Shown piece by piece: positions 20,915-26,769 of a stretch of 26,769 nucleotides of DNA (the first letter of the stretch is position 1; every line of letters begins with the position of its first letter). The notes under the pieces were generated by a model. The model had not been told where the DNA came from. It worked only from the letters and a program-made list of their open reading frames with translations, and ran no database searches. Origin of the DNA: an uncultured Collinsella sp. (GTDB lineage: Bacteria; Actinomycetota; Coriobacteriia; Coriobacteriales; Coriobacteriaceae); NCBI GenBank assembly GCA_902488525.1, contig CABTWP010000027.1, positions 1-26,769 of the forward strand. The letters run 5' to 3'. A program made the position numbers and the translations under genes.

Positions 20915-22378
20915 CTACGCCGGAAGCATGCCAGAGATTGCCGTTACGATCAGGCCAAAGACGACCATGAAAATGAAGAACTTCCAAATGGTCTTCCACC
21001 ATTGACCAAACGAGATCTTTGCCACGGCAAGACCGGCAACCGTCATGCCCGCCACGGGACTGATGGTGTTGATGGTCTGATTAGCAAACTGGAGCGCGGT
21101 AACGGCGGCTTCGGGATTGAGGCCCATAAGCTCGGTCAGCGGACCCATGACGGGCATGGTGAGCGCCGCAAGTCCAGAGCTCGAGGGAACCAGCAAAGAG
21201 AGCAGGCCAAGGACGATATACATAAACGTGGTGTAGACGGCGGCAGGTGCACCGGCCAGTGCAGTAGCGAGCGCCTGGAGGATGGTGTCGATGATCATGC
21301 CACCCTCTGCGATGACCAAGATACCGCGAGCGATGCCGATGACGATAGCGGCATACGCAAAGTCGGCAATGCCTTTAACGAACTCCTCGGCGATCGTCTG
21401 CTGGTCAAGGCCGCCCAGGATACCGGCAAGCAAGCCCATACCAAGGAACACGGCGGAAATCTCATTCATGTACCAGCCCTGGGTAACAAGACCCCAGACG
21501 ATAATGCCCATGCCGCAGGCAAAATCGATAAGCACGAGCTTCTGACGGGTAGTGAACTCTTCCTCGATGGAGGCATCGGTCACGGAAAACTCAACACGCT
21601 TGAGCTTATCGTCCTCGTACACAATGGACGACTCGGGATTTTTCTTGACACGCATGGCGTAGCGCATGGCCCATGCGATACCAACGGCAGTGAAGATGAC
21701 CCAAGAAACGGCGCGCAGCCACAGCTGAGGATTGCCCTCGATACCAATGATGCCTTGGGCGATCAAAACATTAAACGGGTCGATGGTCGAAGCACAATAT
21801 CCCAGGTTAGGACCAAGGAAGCAGATGATAAACGCCGTCATCGAGTCATACCCGATACCCATCATGATGGGAATGAAGATGGCATAGAACGGCAGGGCTT
21901 CCTCAGACATACCAAACGTAGTGCCGCAAATGGACAGCAACGTCATCGTGATGGGAATGATGAGGATGTCCTTGTTCTTGAGCTTTTTAATCACACGGCT
22001 CATGCCGGCATTCAAAGCGTTGGTCTTGGTGATGACTGCGAACGATCCGCCAATCAATAAGACGAACGCAACGACGTCGGCAGCCTCCTGGATGCCCTTA
22101 GTAGGCGCTTGCAGGACCGCAAAGATATCCTGGCCCAGATTGATGGTCTCGCCGGTCTCGGAATCGGTGTAGTTCTTATCAACCTGTTCATAGGTTCCAG
22201 CAACGGCGACTTCACGCTCGCCCGCCGCTGTCGAAATCGTCTTGCGCTGATACTGACCAGAGGGAACGATCCAAGTCAGGACCGCAAAGACAACGATCAG
22301 CAAGAACATGATCGTATAGACATGCGGTAATTTGAACTTAAAACGTCTGTTTGTCTTCTTCGCCTTCGTATCTGACAT
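20915..22378 (-). CDS. YfcC/DcuC-family membrane transporter
   Basis: A 487-residue polytopic carrier of the C4-dicarboxylate anaerobic carrier/YfcC family (PF03606). It has about eleven to twelve hydrophobic helices. Helix one is TIMFLLIVVFAVLTWIVPSG, and the typical WIVPSGQY segment leads into a periplasmic loop. A conserved LVPSSSGLAALTMPVMGP stretch near residue 410 is followed by TINTISPVAG. The start at 22378 has GGAGGT five bases upstream. A longer frame begins at 22486 but lacks a ribosome site. It heads the catabolic operon, so it is the likely importer. Members move dicarboxylates, peptides or basic amino acids. E. coli uses an unrelated APC permease (FrlA). Confidence 0.85.
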   Translation of the reverse strand: MSDTKAKKTNRRFKFKLPHVYTIMFLLIVVFAVLTWIVPSGQYQRKTISTAAGEREVAVAGTYEQVDKNYTDSETGETINLGQDIFAVLQAPTKGIQEAADVVAFVLLIGGSFAVITKTNALNAGMSRVIKKLKNKDILIIPITMTLLSICGTTFGMSEEALPFYAIFIPIMMGIGYDSMTAFIICFLGPNLGYCASTIDPFNVLIAQGIIGIEGNPQLWLRAVSWVIFTAVGIAWAMRYAMRVKKNPESSIVYEDDKLKRVEFSVTDASIEEEFTTRQKLVLIDFACGMGIIVWGLVTQGWYMNEISAVFLGMGLLAGILGGLDQQTIAEEFVKGIADFAYAAIVIGIARGILVIAEGGMIIDTILQALATALAGAPAAVYTTFMYIVLGLLSLLVPSSSGLAALTMPVMGPLTELMGLNPEAAVTALQFANQTINTISPVAGMTVAGLAVAKISFGQWWKTIWKFFIFMVVFGLIVTAISGMLPA

Positions 22379-22443
22379 AGATACCTCCAAAGAACTCGAG
22401 ACTGCATCGCATCTCACTTCAACGCCTGCGCAAGGCAAACGTT

Positions 22444-22486
22444 CTATGACGTTCCATAGATTACCAGCAGCTTTTCCCATCATCAA
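22444..22486 (-). promoter_or_regulatory. Operon promoter with GntR-type operator
   Basis: On the minus strand TTGATG (22481-22486) and TAATCT (22458-22463) are 17 bases apart. CTATG-N6-CATAG (22444-22459) overlaps the end of the -10 and the start site, and ACGTTC is directly repeated within the region. This is where a GntR/HutC repressor would block the transporter-to-frlD operon. Confidence 0.6.
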
Positions 22487-22548
22487 GATAATTTCAAACT
22501 GATTGCCGCGACGCGGTTGAACGGTTGCGTTCGCGCCGTGAACGGTAT

Positions 22549-22584
22549 GGAGACGCCCGGTGAGATGATCAACCGGGCGTCTCC
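22549..22584 (-). terminator. Hairpin behind the GntR-family regulator gene
   Basis: Thirteen-bp perfect arms (GGAGACGCCCGGT and complement) with a ten-base loop start 12 bases after the regulator stop. The following minus-strand sequence CATACCGTT is a poor T-tract, so termination may be leaky into the operon. Confidence 0.7.
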
Positions 22585-22596
22585 ATTCGCAATGTC

Positions 22597-23340
22597 CTAG
22601 ATGTCAAAGACGTAGCGAGACCCAACGATCCGCTGACGACCGATGATAAACGGCCGCCGCTGCTCATCGAAAAAGAAGGCTTCCATATAAAACAAGGGTT
22701 CGCCAACGGGAACTGCCAACAGCCGAGCGACCTCGGGCGACGCGCACGCGATCTCGAGCGTGCACGGGTCGGTAAACGCGGGAGTGCGGCCCGTCCGGTT
22801 GCGCACGAACTCAAAAATGGATTGGTTAGATAGAGGTGCCGTTGATAGATAGGCGTTGTCCTCGTAAACATATATGTTGTTCTCGAGCATGACAGGGACG
22901 CCATCGGCAGTGCGCACGCGCTCAACGCAAATCAAGTCAGTTCCAACGGGAACACCAAAGAACTGCGCTTCGGTGGAATCCGCCGGCAGTATCTTTCTCG
23001 AAATGACACACGCCCCCGGTTCCATTCCGTTAACGCGGCATGCGTTCGAAAAACTCTGAACGTCATCCTTCTGGCGAATCTTGCGCTTGAGCTTGGGGGC
23101 ATTGACAAACGTGCCTTTCCCCTGTCGCTTCGTTAGATAGCCCTGCTGGACGAGCTCCTCAATAGCGCGTCGCACGGTAACGCGGCCAACTTTATAGCTC
23201 TCAGCCAATTCGAATTCGTTGGGTATCCGCGCGCCTGCCTTGTAGGCGCCGGAGTTGATTTCGTTTTTAATGATATCAATGACCTGTTGGTACAGCGGTA
23301 TCGCTGCTTTACCGTCAGTTGGCCCTTCAGTCGGTGGCAT
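22597..23340 (-). CDS. GntR/HutC-family transcriptional regulator (FrlR-like)
   Basis: A 247-residue regulator. Residues of about 14-80 form a GntR winged helix (IPLYQQVIDIIKNEINSGAYKAGARIPNE, then VGRVTVRRAIEELVQQGYL). KRQGKGTFV marks the wing. Residues of about 95-243 form the UTRA ligand domain (LICVERVRTADGVPVMLE, and PLFYMEAFFFDEQRRPF). HutC-type members sense small sugars or amino-acid ligands, as FrlR senses fructoselysine phosphate. GGGAGAGGG precedes the ATG. It is separately transcribed upstream of the operon it probably controls. The CTATG-N6-CATAG site is the obvious target. Confidence 0.9.
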   Translation of the reverse strand: MPPTEGPTDGKAAIPLYQQVIDIIKNEINSGAYKAGARIPNEFELAESYKVGRVTVRRAIEELVQQGYLTKRQGKGTFVNAPKLKRKIRQKDDVQSFSNACRVNGMEPGACVISRKILPADSTEAQFFGVPVGTDLICVERVRTADGVPVMLENNIYVYEDNAYLSTAPLSNQSIFEFVRNRTGRTPAFTDPCTLEIACASPEVARLLAVPVGEPLFYMEAFFFDEQRRPFIIGRQRIVGSRYVFDI

Positions 23341-23371
23341 ATACCCTCTCCCAGCACAATTAATTCTAAAA

Positions 23372-23406
23372 CGGGCTTAAGGGCATTCAACAAGCCCTTA
23401 AGCCCG
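23372..23406 (-). terminator. Terminator of the HAD gene, with an embedded GntR promoter candidate
   Basis: Perfect 13-bp arms CGGGCTTAAGGGC and GCCCTTAAGCCCG with a nine-base loop run into TTTTAG on the minus strand. TTGAAT in the loop (23385-23390) and TAGAAT (23363-23368) are 16 bases apart and may be the GntR gene promoter, overlapping the terminator. Confidence 0.8.
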
Positions 23407-23490
23407 CATTAGCTTAAAGTATGCTAGGTGTCGCACCAAAATGTTGGCTATTTACTCATCAGACCCGAAAAACGCGCAACTACCGCGCTC

Positions 23491-24150
23491 CTAAGAAAGC
23501 GTGAGCAGCTCCGGCAGCTGGTCGATAATCTTGTCCGCGGCATCCTGGCTAAAGCCAAAGCGTTCCTCGCGCTTGGCAATGACTGTCAGGCCGGCTCGCT
23601 TGCCAGCGGTGATGCCAGGCACCGAATCCTCAACGCAGCAGCAGCGATTCGCGGGCAGTCCCAGCAGGTCCAGCGCATGCAGGTAGATGTCGGGCTCGGG
23701 CTTGCTCTCCTTAAACTGCTCGCCGCTCACCACATACTCAAAGGCATCCGACAGCCCGCACGCATTGAGCACTTCCTCGATGCTAACCATGGGAGACGAG
23801 CTGGCAAGCGCCACGCGAACGCCGCGGCGCGGCAGCTCTCGAATCGTATCCACGGCGCCTGGGTTAATCAAAGCCTGATAGTCGCGCGGACGCTTATGAG
23901 CCCATTCGTCCCAACGGGCCAACGCTTCCTCGCCAGTGAAATGCCCCTTACCGGCACGCTCAAACCAATCGACCAGCATATGCAGGAAGAACTGATGCGA
24001 GGTACCGACCTGCCCATTCAACTCCTCTTGAGTCAGGTTAAGCCCAAGCTCCTTGGCAAACGCGGCAGTCTCGCCCAGGTAGTAATACTCGGTATCGACA
24101 ATGACGCCGTCCATGTCAAAGATAACGGCATCGAACGGAAATGCGGACAC
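23491..24150 (-). CDS. HAD-superfamily hydrolase, beta-phosphoglucomutase-like subfamily
   Basis: A 219-residue HAD subfamily IA protein. Motif I FDMDGVIVDTE contains the nucleophile Asp12 and Asp14. Motif II is ALASSSP, and motif III/IV is in FKESKPEPDIY then VEDSVPGI. The helical cap fits phosphoglycolate or sugar-phosphate phosphatases and beta-phosphoglucomutase. The substrate cannot be read. The start is a GTG at 24150 with GGAGGG five bases upstream. The longer frame to 24198 runs through the terminator of the preceding gene and is rejected. Confidence 0.88.
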   Translation of the reverse strand: MSAFPFDAVIFDMDGVIVDTEYYYLGETAAFAKELGLNLTQEELNGQVGTSHQFFLHMLVDWFERAGKGHFTGEEALARWDEWAHKRPRDYQALINPGAVDTIRELPRRGVRVALASSSPMVSIEEVLNACGLSDAFEYVVSGEQFKESKPEPDIYLHALDLLGLPANRCCCVEDSVPGITAGKRAGLTVIAKREERFGFSQDAADKIIDQLPELLTLS

Positions 24151-24169
24151 GGCACCCTCCCTAACAAAA

Positions 24170-24191
24170 GGACGCCCGCGAGCAGGCGCCC
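24170..24191 (-). terminator. Terminator of the Cof-type phosphatase gene
   Basis: On the minus strand GGGCGCC pairs with GGCGTCC (one G·U) across an eight-base loop, followed by TTTTGTT. It lies between the two HAD genes, just ahead of the GTG start of the next one. Confidence 0.8.
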
Positions 24192-24214
24192 GAACCATGC
24201 ATTAATCGGCGATT

Positions 24215-25057
24215 CTAACCCAGCAGCTTATCCAGCGCCACCGCAATACCATCTTCGTTGTTATTGGCGGTCACCATCTGGGCCACAGCCTTAACCTCAT
24301 CGACGGCGTTGCCCATGGCAACGCCGGTGCCGGCCCACTCAATCATGGACTTGTCGTTCTGGCCGTCGCCAAACGATACGACCTCGCTGGCATCGATGCC
24401 GAGCTTGGGCAGGGCACCCTCGAGCGCGCAGGCCTTGTCGATACCGGGCGCCGTGTACTCAAAGTACCAGTCGGCCGTAAACATGCCCGAAAGCGTCTGC
24501 TTAAAGGGCGCATACATCTCCTCGTAATGCGCCTGCAGGTATGCCGGGTCGCCCGCAGTGAGTAGCTTGTCCACGGGATAAGCATCAGCGACCTCATGCA
24601 GGCTCTCCACCTCGCGAATCTTAAGATCGCACGCGTCGCGCTCATACTTGACGATATTCTTCTGCGAGCCGTCAGGCAGCGTGATCATGCAATGGTACGA
24701 GTCCTCGACATGCAAATCACGACCGAGCGAAATCATAGGGATCACGTCAAAATTACGCAGGTGATCAATCAGGCGATGCAATTCGTCGGCAGGCATAGCC
24801 TGATCGAACAGCACCTCGTCGGTCTGAGCGTCGACCACATGCGCGCCGTTAAAGGCAACTAGCAGACCGTCATGGTTTTGGAGGTCGAGCTCCTGCGCCA
24901 AGGCGTGCAGCCCCCATGCGGGACGGCCCGAAGCCAAAATGAGCTTAATGCCCGACTCCTGCGCCGCAAGCAGCTTCTCGCGCGTACGCGGGCTAATCAC
25001 TTTCTGGTCGTTGGTGAGCGTACCGTCGATGTCCATCGCGATGGCTTTGATTGCCAT
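24215..25057 (-). CDS. Cof-type HAD-IIB phosphatase
   Basis: A 280-residue HAD subfamily IIB protein. Motif I is AMDIDGTLTN (Asp9, Asp11), then LASGRP (motif II), a large alpha/beta cap, and VVSFGDGQNDKSMIEWAGTGVAMGNA (motif IV). These enzymes dephosphorylate sugar phosphates, flavin or PLP precursors. The specific substrate is unknown. The ATG at 25057 follows GGAGG by five bases. It has its own downstream terminator. The 149 bases to deoC hold no clear promoter. Confidence 0.9.
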   Translation of the reverse strand: MAIKAIAMDIDGTLTNDQKVISPRTREKLLAAQESGIKLILASGRPAWGLHALAQELDLQNHDGLLVAFNGAHVVDAQTDEVLFDQAMPADELHRLIDHLRNFDVIPMISLGRDLHVEDSYHCMITLPDGSQKNIVKYERDACDLKIREVESLHEVADAYPVDKLLTAGDPAYLQAHYEEMYAPFKQTLSGMFTADWYFEYTAPGIDKACALEGALPKLGIDASEVVSFGDGQNDKSMIEWAGTGVAMGNAVDEVKAVAQMVTANNNEDGIAVALDKLLG

Positions 25058-25206
25058 ATGTGCCTCCCTGTCATTGAACAACCTTGTCTGAGCCATCATA
25101 CAGAACACCCATCGCGACTCCGTTTACAACGGGCAAAAAGTCATATTGTCTCGAACATGAACGGCGTGTGGTCGTGAAGCTTTATCGCTCAGGTCAAATA
25201 CGTCTG

Positions 25207-25881
25207 CTAGCGACGCTCATCCGTCGGTGCGCCCTCGACGATCGCGATGCCCGCCGATGCACCTAACGCGCTGGCGCCGGCCTCGATGAATGCGCAAGCC
25301 TCTTCGTAATTATGGATACCGCCCGCCGCCTTGATTGCCACGGCATCGCCGAGCACCTCGTGCATCAGCCGCACGTCCTCGAGCTTAGCACCGCCAAAGC
25401 TTCTGCCGGTCGATGTCTTAAGGAATCCCGGCTTGGCCTCCAGCGCGATCTCGCATACACGGCGCTTGGCGGCGTCGTCGCCGTCCAGCTTGCACATCTC
25501 GACGATTACCTTGTCAGTGATGCCATGCGCGCGACAAAAATCAGCAATGGTAGTCATCTCGCGCTCGATGGCATCAAAATCGCGGTTCTCGATCGACCCC
25601 TGATTCAAAACGTAGTCAATCTCGGTAAAGCCACACGCAGCGTATTCCTCAAACCTCGCAAGCTTCTCCTCAAGCGTCATAGTGCCCTGGGGAAAGTCGA
25701 TAGCGCCGGCAAGGATGATGTCAGAGCCCTCGAGCATGGCGCGGCCCGTCTCGTACTCCTGCAGGTTCGCAAATACGCAGCGAAAGTTGTACTTTAACGC
25801 CTTCTCGACATACTGCTCAAACGTGTCCTCGGGGGCATCGATATAGTCGATGTATTTATTGATGGGTTTGGCAAGCGTCAT
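25207..25881 (-). CDS. deoC: Deoxyribose-phosphate aldolase
   Basis: A 224-residue class I aldolase that splits 2-deoxyribose 5-phosphate into glyceraldehyde 3-phosphate and acetaldehyde. The Schiff-base Lys155 is in PGFLKTSTG, the second active-site Lys184 is in AIKAAGGIH, and Asp89 is in TEIDYVLN, all in canonical order. The length is usual for the short bacterial form. AAGGAGG lies eight bases before the ATG. It is not beside deoA, deoD or deoB here, so nucleoside salvage genes are elsewhere. Confidence 0.95.
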   Translation of the reverse strand: MTLAKPINKYIDYIDAPEDTFEQYVEKALKYNFRCVFANLQEYETGRAMLEGSDIILAGAIDFPQGTMTLEEKLARFEEYAACGFTEIDYVLNQGSIENRDFDAIEREMTTIADFCRAHGITDKVIVEMCKLDGDDAAKRRVCEIALEAKPGFLKTSTGRSFGGAKLEDVRLMHEVLGDAVAIKAAGGIHNYEEACAFIEAGASALGASAGIAIVEGAPTDERR

Positions 25882-26000
25882 GCTGGGCCTCCTTGTTCAG
25901 GGCTGGCAACCGATTCGTGGCTTCACGCGAAAAACCACGTTCAATGTACGCCCGGCATGCAAGGACAGCGTCCGCATTCCGACAAGTGGTATGAAATTAG

Positions 26001-26021
26001 CCGTAAACGTATAATTTACGG
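26001..26021. promoter_or_regulatory. Palindrome around a TATAAT box upstream of deoC
   Basis: CCGTAAA-CGTATAA-TTTACGG has perfect 7-bp arms. TATAAT (26010-26015, plus strand) is inside it. It lies 120 bases upstream of deoC (minus strand). It could be an operator for deoC or for a short plus-strand transcript ending at the hairpin 26101-26130. Confidence 0.4.
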
Positions 26022-26100
26022 ACAGCGAATGGCACCGCACGCGGATGCCGACAGCAAGACATCCCCCCTCAATACACCCTCATGCCCATTTAAATAGCAA

Positions 26101-26130
26101 GGGGCCCGTATCTGTTGGGATACGGGCCCC
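26101..26130 (+). terminator. Strong hairpin in the deoC-upstream gap
   Basis: Perfect 12-bp arms GGGGCCCGTATC and GATACGGGCCCC with a six-base loop are flanked by AA and TTTC. The stem is typical of a terminator, though the T-tract is short. No gene ends next to it on the plus strand, which is why a small RNA from about 26022 is considered. Confidence 0.6.
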
Positions 26131-26443
26131 TTTCGGCCGTGACCTATCTCAGCAACAAAGACTACTTGCAGTGAGCGCGGTAGAACTCGATCGCACCATC
26201 TTATCCGAGCCGGGGCACGTTCGCATAGCGTGGCGCGTGACGGTTGCAAAACCACCCCATTTGAAACAAACGCAAAAAAGTACTTGCAAAGACACGTTCC
26301 GACATATAAGTTGATAAAAGACCGCCGTTGCGGTTTTAAGTAGATCGAGCATATGAAGTTTCAGTTTTCAGCGTGTAAGAGAAGGAAGATCGGCAAAGTA
26401 CAACCCCAAACGCAATGACAACTTAATGAGGTAACTGCCACAT

Positions 26444-26538
26444 GTGAGGCACCCAGGGCATTGCTGTCTCGATTTTGAGCACGATGCCTTCCGCCTTGCA
26501 TGGGCCGTTCCATCCCGCCCCTGCAGCAACTGCCTCAC
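26444..26538 (+). ncRNA. Candidate structured leader: three-way junction RNA
   Basis: The outer stem is GTGAGGCA 26444-26451 with TGCCTCAC 26531-26538 (8 bp, perfect). Inside, stem two is GGCATTG 26457-26463 with CGATGCC 26482-26488 (one U·G) plus CTC/GAG nearer the loop. Stem three is TGCA-T-GGGC 26497-26505 with GCCC-C-TGCA 26517-26525. It lies about 120 bases before the ATG at 26656, oriented as its leader. No known riboswitch consensus was recognised, and no clear expression platform is visible. Confidence 0.4.
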
Positions 26539-26572
26539 GGGCTCATTGAAAACCGCATAGCACCCCAACGTC

Positions 26573-26608
26573 AGCACATCACCCACGGCAAGCACATCAC
26601 TCACGACA
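26573..26608 (+). repeat. Two tandem 18-bp units in a C/A-rich, G-poor tract
   Basis: AGCACATCACcCACGgCA is followed directly by AGCACATCACtCACGaCA (16/18 identical). A degenerate third unit continues to about 26640. The tract precedes the ribosome site GGAG of the last gene. A C-rich, G-poor unstructured leader could be a Rho-loading site. Confidence 0.6.
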
Positions 26609-26655
26609 ACCAACACATCAACAAACAGCACGAACATCAACCGATTGGAGAAGCT

Positions 26656-26769
26656 ATGACAAACCACCACGCTGAAGACGGCGATAAGAAAAGCATTCTG
26701 GATGCCCGCATTGAGCGAGAATATGCAAACGAATATGACGCCGCATTGGCCGCCGAGACAATAAAGAAC
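26656..26769 (+). CDS. Unrecognised protein, N-terminal 38 residues (cut by window end)
   Basis: The ATG at 26656 follows GGAG by five bases, and the frame stays open to the window end. The visible part is charged and helical (for example KKSILDARIEREYANEYDAALAAE), with no signal peptide. No family is recognisable from this fragment. It follows the long structured leader region, so it may be a regulated gene. Confidence 0.6.
   Translation, partial: MTNHHAEDGDKKSILDARIEREYANEYDAALAAETIKN

Larger units (their letters stand above)
25882..26655. other. 774-bp intergenic region without a convincing gene
   Basis: Both strands were read. Only short, unsupported frames are present. It holds a palindrome (26001-26021), a strong hairpin (26101-26130), an AT-rich block with TTGCAA and TATAAG (26284-26310) followed by a small hairpin ACCGC-CGTT-GCGGT-TTT (26321-26336), a predicted three-way junction (26444-26538) and a C/A-rich repeat tract. 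No tRNA or rRNA was found. Its size and structure suggest a regulated leader for the gene at 26656 and perhaps an independent small RNA. Confidence 0.6.

Noticed and set aside
26161..26199. Minus-strand frame ending EFYRAHCK, a possible remnant of a decayed gene
   Set aside because: The frame is interrupted by a stop just upstream (12 codons only), and no family could be recognised.
26546..26562. TTGAAAACCGCATAG resembling rRNA-leader antitermination segments
   Set aside because: No 16S, 23S or 5S sequence follows within the window and the match is short.

Overview
The window looks like chromosomal core DNA of a GC-rich gut anaerobe of the Coriobacteriia, most likely Collinsella or a close relative. 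The reasons are the GC-rich codon use, the two-domain actinobacterial-type NadE, the acetylase (DapH) lysine branch, an L-lactate dehydrogenase, strong GGAGG-type ribosome sites and compact intergenic hairpin terminators. The genus is an inference. No rRNA, tRNA, CRISPR array, transposase or phage gene was seen.

Layout. 1-1603 (+) is the end of dapA, then dapB and dapH: the aspartate-to-diaminopimelate/lysine pathway. 1746-8562 (-) holds a nucleoid-associated NA37 protein, an Mbeg1-like alpha/beta hydrolase flanked by two copies of a short repeat, L-lactate dehydrogenase, a class I aminotransferase and glutamine-dependent NAD synthetase. 8766-11167 (+) has two unrecognised proteins, one membrane-anchored with a Ser/Thr-rich tail and one with a long acidic Pro/Glu/Ala linker. 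11239-11378 holds a long, very regular RNA-like hairpin and a palindromic repeat. 11382-13061 (-) is the ABC-F factor EttA.

13250-14598 is the most interesting stretch. A two-gene sdpR-sdpI-like repressor/immunity operon (-) is divergent from a 28-residue hydrophobic peptide gene (+). The peptide's Shine-Dalgarno lies in a stem-loop. A convergent promoter and a terminator that pairs only on the minus strand predict a short antisense RNA over its 3' end, which is type I toxin-antitoxin architecture.

14686-16280 (+) is tcdA (ct6A tRNA modification) and a TatD-type hydrolase. 16281-16559 is an AT-rich intergenic block with a perfect 30-bp inverted repeat. 16560-23340 (-) is a sugar-amine (Amadori product) operon: GntR regulator, YfcC-family transporter, an amidohydrolase with an altered metal motif, then FrlC-, FrlB- and FrlD-like enzymes. 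A promoter with a candidate operator lies in front of the transporter. 23491-25881 (-) holds two HAD phosphatases and deoC. 25882-26655 is a 774-bp gene-poor region with a palindrome, a terminator, a predicted three-way-junction RNA and a C/A-rich tandem repeat leading into a gene cut by the window end.

The genes are mostly housekeeping and peripheral catabolism. The frl-like operon would import a sugar-amine conjugate, epimerise and phosphorylate it, and cleave it to glucose 6-phosphate. DeoC and lactate dehydrogenase fit fermentative metabolism.
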